A DNA stretch of 5,301 bases. It comes from Dehalococcoidales bacterium (GTDB lineage Bacteria; Chloroflexota; Dehalococcoidia; Dehalococcoidales; UBA5760). The notes beneath the pieces were generated by a model. It saw nothing but the letters and a program-made list of their open reading frames with translations, was not told the DNA's origin and did not search any database. The position numbers and the translations under genes were made by a program. This document shows, one piece after another, positions 1-5,301 of this stretch (positions within the stretch are counted from its first letter, which is position 1; every line of letters begins with the position of its first letter). Where the stretch lies: NCBI GenBank assembly GCA_028710655.1, contig JAQTTS010000166.1:1-5301 (forward strand), read 5' to 3'.

Positions 1-1104
1 ATAGGCAAGGCGACATCGAAGAAGTCGGTCGGCTGGGCACAGGTGTACATCGACGAGGACCGTAAGTTCCGGCTGGCCCACATACCAAGTGAGCAGGTTA
101 TTGCAGTATACAATCCTGAGGATGCGGAGACGCTGCTTTACGCCGTCAGGTATTATCCTGTGCAGGCGCTGTCATCAAAGGACGAGCTTGTTGAGGTCAT
201 CCGGGCGGAGGTGTGGGACGAGAAGCAGGTCACATATTACCAGCAGAATCCAGAAACCAAGGCGTATGAGCTTTATGTATTCAGAGATGGCTCTGTGAAC
301 CCGCGCCCGCACATATTTACAACGCTGAAGTACGGCAATAAGGTTGAGCAAAAGAATGGGCAAGGTTGGGGCAGGGTGCCCCTTATTCCGATGTATAACA
401 ACGATGAGGTTATGTACGACCTGCAGCCGATAAGGCGGCATATCGACGTGTATGACGTCGTTGAGAGCGATTTTGCAAATAACCTCGAGGATATACAGGA
501 TATTTACTGGATTTTAAAAGGGTACAGCGGCGAAAACCTCGACACGTTTTTGCAAGAGGTTAAGAAGTACAAGACGCTGAAAATTTCAGAGGAAGGCGAC
601 GCTAAGGCTGAGAGTATCGAAATACCGACGGAGGCTCGGAAGGTGGCGCTTGACAGGCTCAATGACGATATATTCAAGTTTGGCAGGGGCTTTGACCCGA
701 GTAAAACAGGCGACGGGAATATAACCAACATTGTAATCAAATCCCGGTACACGGCGCTTGATTTGAAGGCGGCAGAGTTTGAGGCGCAATGCAGAGAGTT
801 TATCGATAAGGTTATGTTCTTTCTCAATCGTTATTTTGAGATAACCAACGAGGCGTTCCGGGTGCAGGACTACGATGTGATATTCAACCGCAGCCAGATC
901 TTTGACGAAACTGAGCTTCTGGAGGCCAATGCCGCGCAGCAGGGGGCAGTATCCGAAGATACGAGGTTGGCCAATCATCCGTGGGTGGACGATGTCGCCG
1001 AAGAAAAAGCAAAGATGGAAGCGGAGAAGCCGGAAATAATGATTACTGAGCCGGAGGATGGCGTAAATGATGACGAAGGACAAGGAACTGCTGCGGCTGA
1101 CTGA
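1..1104 (+). CDS. Phage portal protein, SPP1 gp6-like (5' partial)
   Basis: This is the C-terminal part (367 residues visible) of a portal protein of the SPP1 gp6 type (Phage_prot_Gp6 family). Such proteins form the ring at one capsid vertex through which the terminase pumps DNA and to which the neck attaches. The frame is open to base 1 and reads IGKATSKKSVGWAQ before the GTG at 43, so that GTG is an internal valine, not the start; SPP1 gp6 is about 500 residues, so over 100 are probably missing. Family-like signatures, numbered from base 1, are the GWGRVPLIPMYNND segment (near 122-135), the helical VESDFANNLEDIQDIYWILKGY stretch split around 154-175, and ANHPWVDDVAEE near 324-335. The tail is acidic (PEDGVNDDEGQG). 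The final 38 bases overlap the minor head gene, implying coupled translation. Family call is from remembered motifs and gene order, and is confident. Confidence 0.93.
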   Translation: MGKATSKKSVGWAQVYIDEDRKFRLAHIPSEQVIAVYNPEDAETLLYAVRYYPVQALSSKDELVEVIRAEVWDEKQVTYYQQNPETKAYELYVFRDGSVNPRPHIFTTLKYGNKVEQKNGQGWGRVPLIPMYNNDEVMYDLQPIRRHIDVYDVVESDFANNLEDIQDIYWILKGYSGENLDTFLQEVKKYKTLKISEEGDAKAESIEIPTEARKVALDRLNDDIFKFGRGFDPSKTGDGNITNIVIKSRYTALDLKAAEFEAQCREFIDKVMFFLNRYFEITNEAFRVQDYDVIFNRSQIFDETELLEANAAQQGAVSEDTRLANHPWVDDVAEEKAKMEAEKPEIMITEPEDGVNDDEGQGTAAAD

Positions 1105-1972
1105 GGCGATGCTGAATACTTACATCGGCAAGCTCACGGCAGAATACCAGCGGGCATACCGGGAGATGCGGAATACGATATATGACTATGTCGAGAAGTA
1201 CGCCAAGGATGGCAAGCTGACGCGGACAGAGATGTATAAGTATGCCAGGTTTCAGCGGCTGCAGGTGCAGCTGTTGCAGGAGATCAAGTCGTTGCAGATT
1301 GCCAGCGCTCCGCAGGTGGCGTCGTATTTAACGGACCAGTATATGCTTAATTACTTTTACAGTGGGTATATCCTCGAAACCGGGTATCAGGCAAAACTTG
1401 CATACGGGAACATCCCGCGCAAGGAAGTATACCGCGGTGTGTTGACGCCAATGACAAAAATAAGCTTAAAATCCAACAGGGAGGCGGTGCAGCGCAAGAT
1501 ACAATCCTCTGTGATACAGTCCATTGCGCAGGGGGAGGGTGTCAGCGACCTGACCGCGCGCATCAAATATGATCTTGAAAGAAACGCCAACGACGCGCTA
1601 AGAATAGCGCGCACGGAAACAACGCGGGTGCAGAACTGGGCTAAGCAGGACAGTTATGAGCACGCCGCAGCTCGAGGGCTGCCGGTCAAGAAGCGTTGGG
1701 TTGCGACGCTTGACTCTAAAACACGCGACAGGCACGCAAACCTTGACGGTGAGACAGTTGATACCAAGGCTCCGTTCAGCAATGGGCTGATGTTCCCGGG
1801 GGATCAGGGCGGGCCGCCGGAGGAAGTTATTAATTGCCGCTGTTCCATGGTTACGGTTGTAAGTGGCTATGACAACGCGTATGCTTACCGGAGGGCGCGG
1901 GGGGTAGATGGTAAGAACGAGGTTGTTCCGTACAAGACTTACAGGGAGTGGGAGAAGAACAGGGTTTCATGA
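1067..1972 (+). CDS. Minor head protein, SPP1 gp7 / Mu F-like
   Basis: A 301-residue phage head morphogenesis protein of the SPP1 gp7 / Mu protein F family. Members bind the portal, are present in few copies in the procapsid, and in SPP1 influence DNA packaging and ejection. The N-terminal half (about 1-110) is helical and rich in Tyr, Arg and Gln. The diagnostic C-terminal domain spans about 178-266: LRIARTETTRVQNWA (178-192), KKRWVATLDSKTRDRHANLDG (208-228), a FPGDQGGPPEEVINCRC segment (243-259). The conserved Arg-Thr-Glu, Asp-x-x-x-x-Arg-x-x-His and Cys-Arg-Cys positions are all present, so it looks intact. The start ATG at 1067 is chosen because GGAGG at 1053-1057 lies nine bases upstream; a second ATG at 1070 is possible. 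The stop codon sits inside a probable terminator stem. Confidence 0.94.
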   Translation: MMTKDKELLRLTEAMLNTYIGKLTAEYQRAYREMRNTIYDYVEKYAKDGKLTRTEMYKYARFQRLQVQLLQEIKSLQIASAPQVASYLTDQYMLNYFYSGYILETGYQAKLAYGNIPRKEVYRGVLTPMTKISLKSNREAVQRKIQSSVIQSIAQGEGVSDLTARIKYDLERNANDALRIARTETTRVQNWAKQDSYEHAAARGLPVKKRWVATLDSKTRDRHANLDGETVDTKAPFSNGLMFPGDQGGPPEEVINCRCSMVTVVSGYDNAYAYRRARGVDGKNEVVPYKTYREWEKNRVS

Positions 1973-1998
1973 GGCTGGCCAACAAGCGCCAGCTTTTT
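1971..1998 (+). terminator. Probable intrinsic terminator after the minor head gene
   Basis: GCTGGC at 1974-1979 pairs perfectly with GCCAGC at 1988-1993 around an eight-base loop, followed at once by five T residues (1994-1998). Weak pairs with the T tract can extend the base (1971-1973 with 1994-1996). The TGA stop of the minor head gene (1970-1972) abuts the stem. A competing longer pairing exists: GAGGC at 1971-1975 can pair with GCCTC at 2001-2005, which would disrupt the terminator shape. The six-pair GC-rich stem plus T tract fits a Rho-independent terminator, but the stem is short and its efficiency is unknown. Confidence 0.6.
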
Positions 1999-2155
1999 AT
2001 GCCTCTTAATCTACGCAGTATGCAGGCTTGTTGCATGGTTTGCAGAGAGGTTGTTGTACAATTTAGATATAGCAATAAAACAGACTCCGGCGGGAGAATA
2101 ACCGCGCTCTATACCGGCACCAACCGGAATAAAAAGGACATAGGGGGAATAGGCA

Positions 2156-2809
2156 ATGGAATGGTTGAAACAGTTGATTGAAAACGCCTTAAAAGGCAAG
2201 CTCAAAGACGATGCGAAAGTGGACATTGACAAGCTGGTTGAAGACGCGAAAAAGGATCTGGGCAAAGAGTTCGTTCCGAAAAGCGACTTTAACAGCAAGA
2301 ACGACGAGTTGAAGTCCACGAAGGCAAAGATGGACGAATTGCAGAAGCAGGTAGACGACCTGAGCAAGGCCGGCGGGGATGCGACAAAAATCAAGGAGCA
2401 GCTTGACAAAGTCAGTCAGGAGTTTGAAACGTACAAGAAGGACACCGAGAAGCGGGAAGTAAACCGCAAGAAACAGGCAGCCATTGAGCTGGGCTTGCGG
2501 TCCGCAAAAGCCTCCGATGACGCAATAGACTTACTGACAAGCCAGTTCGACCTTGACAAGATAACGCTGGACAACAAAGGCAACATCGTTGACTGGGAAG
2601 ATCATTTAAAGCCTGTGAAGGAACTGAGAAAGTCGTTATTCGCGGAAGTAAAAACCGACAGCGGCGGCAAGCCAATAACAGTAAAACCTACTGGAGGGAA
2701 GGCCGCAAAGGCTCAGCTCATAGAACAGTATAACGAGGCTGAGAAAAACAAGGATATTGTTGCAATGATGAATTTGCAGCATCAAATCAAACAGATGAAT
2801 GAGGAGTGA
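2156..2809 (+). CDS. Capsid scaffolding protein, phage GP20-like
   Basis: A 217-residue, highly charged protein that fits the phage minor structural protein GP20 family, thought to act as internal scaffold for capsid assembly. The FVPKSDFNSKNDELK segment (39-53) resembles the family's FIPKxxF signature. It leads into a predicted coiled coil from about 46 to 102, rich in Lys, Glu and Asp with spaced Leu/Val. A mixed central segment (110-166) contains ELGLRSAKASDDAIDLL. After a Gly/Lys/Pro linker (167-185), a C-terminal helix LIEQYNEAEKNKDIVAMMN (188-206) recurs, from memory, at the end of similar scaffolds and is a plausible capsid-binding helix; that role is inferred. The ATG at 2156 has AGGGGGA at 2142-2148, seven bases upstream. 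Position immediately before the capsid gene supports the role. No protease motif is seen, so any removal of scaffold would need another gene or simple exit. Confidence 0.88.
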   Translation: MEWLKQLIENALKGKLKDDAKVDIDKLVEDAKKDLGKEFVPKSDFNSKNDELKSTKAKMDELQKQVDDLSKAGGDATKIKEQLDKVSQEFETYKKDTEKREVNRKKQAAIELGLRSAKASDDAIDLLTSQFDLDKITLDNKGNIVDWEDHLKPVKELRKSLFAEVKTDSGGKPITVKPTGGKAAKAQLIEQYNEAEKNKDIVAMMNLQHQIKQMNEE

Positions 2810-2818
2810 TAATAAGTG
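2801..2818 (+). promoter_or_regulatory. Ribosome binding site and triple stop before the capsid GTG start
   Basis: GAGGAG at 2801-2806 forms a strong Shine-Dalgarno sequence nine bases before the GTG at 2816, and it also encodes the last two Glu residues of the scaffold. Between them lie TGA, TAA and TAA in tandem (2807-2815), all in the frame shared by the scaffold and the capsid gene. The site decides the capsid start: no other start codon lies between the stops and residue 27 of the capsid protein. Confidence 0.8.
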
Positions 2819-3748
2819 GCATACACAGACAGAGAAGACCTTAATTATTTGGGCGCGTTGTATCTAATAGGCGCGAACCAGACACCATTCTTAAACATGA
2901 TTGGTGGATTGCAGGGCGGGAGGGCAAAGACCTATCCCAGTTTTATCTTTCCGGTAGCGCAGCCGTGGGCGCTCTCCGGCGCGACGCAGAACACCAAAAC
3001 TGAGGCTGACGCGGCAAGTGCTGAGGAAGAAACAACCTACACCAGAAGCCAGGACATCAACACCGTGCAGATAATGAAATACCCGTACGGCGTGAGCTTC
3101 GCGAAGCAGAGCACCTTCGGAGAAATCTCAGGGCAAGCCATCGCAGGAGAAAATCAGCCGGTAACGGACGAGTTCGCGTTCCAGCGCTCTGCGGCCATGC
3201 AACAGATGGCCATAGATGTGGAATATTCTTTCCTGAAAGGGGAGTATCAGGCAGCGGCTAACGCTACCACGGCAGCAAAGACAAACGGTTTAAAGTATGC
3301 AATAGCAACCAACACAGTTGCCGGAGAGGCAGCGGCGCTGACCAAAGCGATGATACAGGAGCTGCTTAGGGAGATGGCGGCCAACGGGGCGGTTTTCCGC
3401 AACATGGTCATGTTCTGCAACGCATACCAGAAACAGGCAGTGACAGATCTGTATGCGTACGCGCCTGAGGACAGGAATGTCGGTGGTGTGAACATCAAGC
3501 AGATCGAGACCGACTTTGCTCAAATAGGGGTGGTGTGGGCTCCGCAGATGCCGACGGACGAGATATACATCGTTGAGATGTCGGTTTGCTCGCCGGTGTT
3601 CGTGCCGTACGAGGGCAAAGTCATGCTTGACGTGCCGACGGCTATAACCGGGGCCAAAAAGGGTGGCTTCCTGTACACGCAGATCGGGCTTGACTATGGG
3701 CCCGAGGAATTCCACGGCAGCATAACCGGGCTGGCTGACGGGACCTGA
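2816..3748 (+). CDS. Major capsid protein, SU10-like (DUF5309)
   Basis: A 310-residue protein matching the SU10-type major capsid family (formerly DUF5309), whose members are expected to take the HK97 fold and form the icosahedral shell. Recognisable segments are the N-terminal YLGALYLIGANQTPFLNMIGG (11-31), the SQDINTVQIMKYPYGVSFAKQ region (78-98), IAGENQPVTDEFAFQRSAAMQ (109-129), followed by a helix holding IDVEYSFLKGEY, and the C-terminal YTQIGLDYGPEEFHGSITGLA (287-307). There is no long N-terminal extension that could act as a delta-domain, consistent with a separate scaffold gene next door. Length is typical of the family. Translation begins at GTG 2816 behind GAGGAG. It ends TGA-TAA (3746-3751). 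The Ala-rich 141-175 segment might be an exposed loop, which is inference. Both sequence and gene order support the call. Confidence 0.93.
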   Translation: MAYTDREDLNYLGALYLIGANQTPFLNMIGGLQGGRAKTYPSFIFPVAQPWALSGATQNTKTEADAASAEEETTYTRSQDINTVQIMKYPYGVSFAKQSTFGEISGQAIAGENQPVTDEFAFQRSAAMQQMAIDVEYSFLKGEYQAAANATTAAKTNGLKYAIATNTVAGEAAALTKAMIQELLREMAANGAVFRNMVMFCNAYQKQAVTDLYAYAPEDRNVGGVNIKQIETDFAQIGVVWAPQMPTDEIYIVEMSVCSPVFVPYEGKVMLDVPTAITGAKKGGFLYTQIGLDYGPEEFHGSITGLADGT

Positions 3749-3772
3749 TAAAAAGATTGCATAGGAACTAAC

Positions 3773-3794
3773 GCCCCGGGGGAGACTCCGGGGC
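3773..3794 (+). promoter_or_regulatory. Stable GC hairpin with GAGA tetraloop between capsid and fibre-like gene
   Basis: Bases 3773-3781 (GCCCCGGGG) pair with 3786-3794 (CTCCGGGGC), giving nine pairs with one G-U and a GAGA loop of the stable GNRA class. No T tract follows (TACTATGAAAGG), so it is not a standard intrinsic terminator. It sits 24 bases after the capsid stop codon. It could protect the 3' end of the capsid message, mark an RNA processing site, or weakly attenuate transcription into the next gene, which would suit a capsid protein needed in far more copies. These roles are inferred; the structure itself is plain. Confidence 0.7.
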
Positions 3795-3801
3795 TACTAT
3801 G

Positions 3802-3823
3802 AAAGGACGTTGATAATAAGATG
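3802..3823 (+). promoter_or_regulatory. Ribosome binding site with long spacer before the ATG at 3821
   Basis: AAAGGA at 3802-3807 is the only Shine-Dalgarno-like sequence before the ATG at 3821. Its 13-base spacer is longer than usual and includes TGATAATAAG, the same ten bases that precede the capsid GTG. In the gene's own frame a TGA at 3800-3802 closes the upstream region, so ATG 3821 is the first possible start. Initiation is probably weaker than for the capsid gene. Confidence 0.6.
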
Positions 3824-5301
3824 GGCGTATACAGTGGATATAACACAAGAAAAATAAGAAACCCGGACATGAGGACGATAATCGAAACGATAATCGACAT
3901 AACGTCCGGGCATGATCATGACGGATTCAACTCAAAAAGTATATCGGCAGTGGCGAGCATCGAGAACGGATCCATTACGAACTTGAAGCTTGCAACCGAT
4001 GTAAAGGTTGGCTCTTTGGCTACCCTGACCACAACCGAGAAGGCGTCGGTCGTGGGAGCCATTAACGAGGTAGACGCGGCTTCGGGCACGAACACAACCG
4101 CTATCGGCACGCTTGCATCACTAACGACAGCTGAACAGACGAACCTTGTCGGAGCAATCAACGAGGTTGACGGCCACGCTGACACAGCGAACACATCGAT
4201 CGGCACGCTGGCAAATTTGACCACGACCGAAAAAACGAGCCTTGTCGGTGCGATCAACGAGATTGACGGTACAATAACCGAGCTGTCAGAAGCTGCGACA
4301 GACGCACTGGCAGCTGCGAATTCGGCGGTCGCTTCGGTGGCGGGCAAAGCATCTTTGACAGGCGAGGAAACGCTGACCAATAAGACGCTAACCAGCCCGA
4401 TACTCACAACGCCTCTGATTGACGACTCTGACGACGGAGTAACAATCACCAGTTCCGATCAGACCAATGCGGCAGCGGTAGCGACCATTCCGGACATCGG
4501 GGACGCGGCTGATACGTTTGTAATGGCCGACACAACTCAGACGCTGACCAATAAGACGCTTACCAGCCCTGTGCTGACAACGCCGGTAATAGATGACAGC
4601 GATGCCGGATGCACAATTACCAGCGCTGACCAGACCAACGGCTCAGCTGTTGCAACTATCCCTGACCTGGGTGATGCGGCTGATAATTTTGTGCTTGAAG
4701 ATGTCGCTCAGACATTGACTAACAAGACTCTCACCAGCCCTGTGCTGACAACTCCATTGATTGACGACAGCGACGCGGGGATAACGATAACCGCAGCTGA
4801 CCAGACAGGAGCAACGCCGGTCGCAACCATACCGGATATTGGCGACGAGGCTGATAATTTTGTGCTTGAAGATGTTGCACAGACGCTCACTAACAAGACG
4901 CTGACAACGCCGGTTATAGCAAGCTTGTATCAGGATGCAGGGCTTACTAAGCTCATGACAATACCTGATACGGCAAGCGACACTCTGGCGGCTCTGGCAG
5001 CTGAGCAGACATTGACTAACAAGACGCTGACAACTCCGATAATCGCAAGCCTATATCAGGATGCCGGCAAGACGCAGCTCATGACGCTGCCCGACACAGC
5101 AAGCGACACGCTTGTATCGCTGGCAGCAACTCAGACGCTGACCAATAAGACACTGACAGCTCCGGTCATAACATCACCGGGCATTACATTTGGAGTCAGT
5201 GCGCACGACTACAGCGGCGGGCATGCAGACTGGGAACTTTCGGCAGCGGAGCAGAAGTCGTTGATCCTTACGGCAACCAATGTCGACACAGCAGCGAACA
5301 T
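3821..5301 (+). CDS. Repetitive fibre-like virion protein, possible head fibre (3' partial)
   Basis: An open frame of 493 complete codons with no stop before the window end. Residues 1-62 form a non-repeated N-terminus (MGVYSGYNTRKIRNPDM, then SGHDHDGFNSKSI at 29-41) that could be the virion anchor. Residues 64-159 hold three 32-residue repeats of the LTTxEKxxLVGAINEVD type. An Ala-rich, probably helical linker follows (about 160-183). Residues 184-354 hold three 57-residue repeats and 355-438 two 42-residue repeats, all opening with TLTNKTL; a sixth TLTNKTL starts at 439. From about 455 a different domain begins (FGVSAHDYSGGHADWELS, then EQKSLILTATN). Composition is rich in Thr, Ala and Asp with few aromatics and only one Cys, as in beta-rich trimeric phage fibres. 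Similar repeats occur in many uncharacterised phage fibre proteins. Location next to the capsid gene suggests a head fibre; a tail or neck fibre is the alternative. Confidence 0.82.
   Translation, partial: MGVYSGYNTRKIRNPDMRTIIETIIDITSGHDHDGFNSKSISAVASIENGSITNLKLATDVKVGSLATLTTTEKASVVGAINEVDAASGTNTTAIGTLASLTTAEQTNLVGAINEVDGHADTANTSIGTLANLTTTEKTSLVGAINEIDGTITELSEAATDALAAANSAVASVAGKASLTGEETLTNKTLTSPILTTPLIDDSDDGVTITSSDQTNAAAVATIPDIGDAADTFVMADTTQTLTNKTLTSPVLTTPVIDDSDAGCTITSADQTNGSAVATIPDLGDAADNFVLEDVAQTLTNKTLTSPVLTTPLIDDSDAGITITAADQTGATPVATIPDIGDEADNFVLEDVAQTLTNKTLTTPVIASLYQDAGLTKLMTIPDTASDTLAALAAEQTLTNKTLTTPIIASLYQDAGKTQLMTLPDTASDTLVSLAATQTLTNKTLTAPVITSPGITFGVSAHDYSGGHADWELSAAEQKSLILTATNVDTAAN
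4010..4297 (+). repeat. Three tandem 96-base (32-residue) coding repeats, LVGAINEV type
   Basis: Copies begin at 4010, 4106 and 4202, encoding units that open GSLATLTTTEK, GTLASLTTAEQ and GTLANLTTTEK and share (V/L)VGAINE(V/I)D. Spacing is exactly 32 residues. The last third of copy three diverges into the Ala-rich linker, so the conserved part ends near 4273. This LTTxxKxxLVGAINE motif is common in phage structural proteins, probably as short helices at trimer interfaces (inference). Confidence 0.9.
4370..4882 (+). repeat. Three tandem 171-base (57-residue) coding repeats
   Basis: Copies start at 4370, 4541 and 4712 with no length change. Each reads TLTNKTLTSP, then (I/V)LTTP(L/V)IDDSD, TIT(S/A)xDQT, VATIPD(I/L)GD and ends ADxFVxxDxxQ. 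Copies two and three share 48 of 57 residues by direct comparison. The pattern suggests a beta-rich module of an elongated fibre. Confidence 0.93.
4883..5134 (+). repeat. Two tandem 126-base (42-residue) coding repeats
   Basis: Copies start at 4883 and 5009. Both begin TLTNKTLTTP, like the 57-residue units, but continue IASLYQDAGxTxLMT(I/L)PDTASDTL. They share 35 of 42 residues. This is a second module class joined to the first through the common head motif. Confidence 0.92.
5135..5155 (+). repeat. Sixth TLTNKTL head motif, start of terminal domain
   Basis: The seven-residue head recurs once more after the 42-residue units, continuing TAPVITSPGITFGVSAHDY, which matches neither repeat body. 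It marks the switch from the repeat shaft to a distinct C-terminal domain cut by the window edge. Confidence 0.85.

Noticed and set aside
586..1083. 165-codon minus-strand frame opposite the portal gene
   Set aside because: It lies fully antisense to a strongly recognised gene and shows no recognisable domain.
43..1104. GTG at 43 as the start of the portal gene
   Set aside because: The frame stays open to base 1, the upstream residues look like portal sequence, there is no ribosome binding site, and the family is much longer.
2031..2062. Promoter TTGCAT / TACAAT in the gap
   Set aside because: The 20-base spacer is too long and the alternative -35 is too close; kept only as a possibility within a finding.
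1948..2181. 77-codon + strand frame spanning the gap before the scaffold gene
   Set aside because: It overlaps both neighbours, starts inside the minor head gene, crosses the terminator, has no convincing ribosome binding site and has an unnatural composition.
3799..3813. Four-codon frame ATG AAA GGA CGT TGA before the fibre-like gene
   Set aside because: It has no ribosome binding site and consists of the Shine-Dalgarno region itself; too short to call a leader peptide.
3916..4449. 177-codon minus-strand frame opposite the repeat region
   Set aside because: It mirrors the low-complexity repeats of the + strand fibre-like gene, is rich in Ser, Val and Ala, and has no supporting start signals.
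4010..5155. Regular repeats as a CRISPR array
   Set aside because: Repeat lengths are multiples of three, the repeats stay in one open frame, conservation is at the protein level, and there are no unique spacers.

Overview
This window is a stretch of the head-assembly module of a tailed double-stranded DNA phage or prophage (Caudoviricetes). All genes lie on the + strand, tightly packed and in the classical order: portal, minor head protein, scaffold, major capsid protein, then a long repetitive fibre-like protein that runs off the right edge. Strong purine-rich ribosome binding sites, moderate base composition, and the combination of an SPP1 gp6-type portal, an SPP1 gp7/Mu F-type minor head protein, a GP20-type scaffold and an SU10-type (DUF5309) capsid protein suggest a phage of a Firmicutes host, probably Clostridia-like. 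That host assignment is inference. No integrase, attachment site or host gene is visible, so prophage and free phage cannot be told apart.

Layout: 1-1104 holds the C-terminal part of the portal protein, whose start lies upstream. 1067-1972 is the minor head protein, overlapping the portal by 38 bases. 1973-2155 is the only sizeable gap; it opens with a probable intrinsic terminator that overlaps the minor-head stop codon. 2156-2809 is a coiled-coil scaffolding protein. 2816-3748 is the major capsid protein, beginning with GTG just after three consecutive in-frame stop codons. 3749-3820 contains a very stable hairpin with a GAGA loop. 3821 to the window end is an open frame of at least 493 residues.

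The first four genes form one machine. The portal makes the DNA entry vertex, the minor head protein associates with it, and the scaffold directs copolymerisation of the capsid protein into a procapsid. The fifth gene is the most interesting part. Directly after the capsid gene comes a protein with a conserved-looking N-terminal segment containing an HDHDG motif, three 32-residue repeats, three exact-length 57-residue repeats, two 42-residue repeats, and a sixth copy of the shared TLTNKTL head motif leading into a new domain. Its position suggests a head fibre or other virion-surface fibre, but this is inference. The families are known in outline and I see no wholly new system here.
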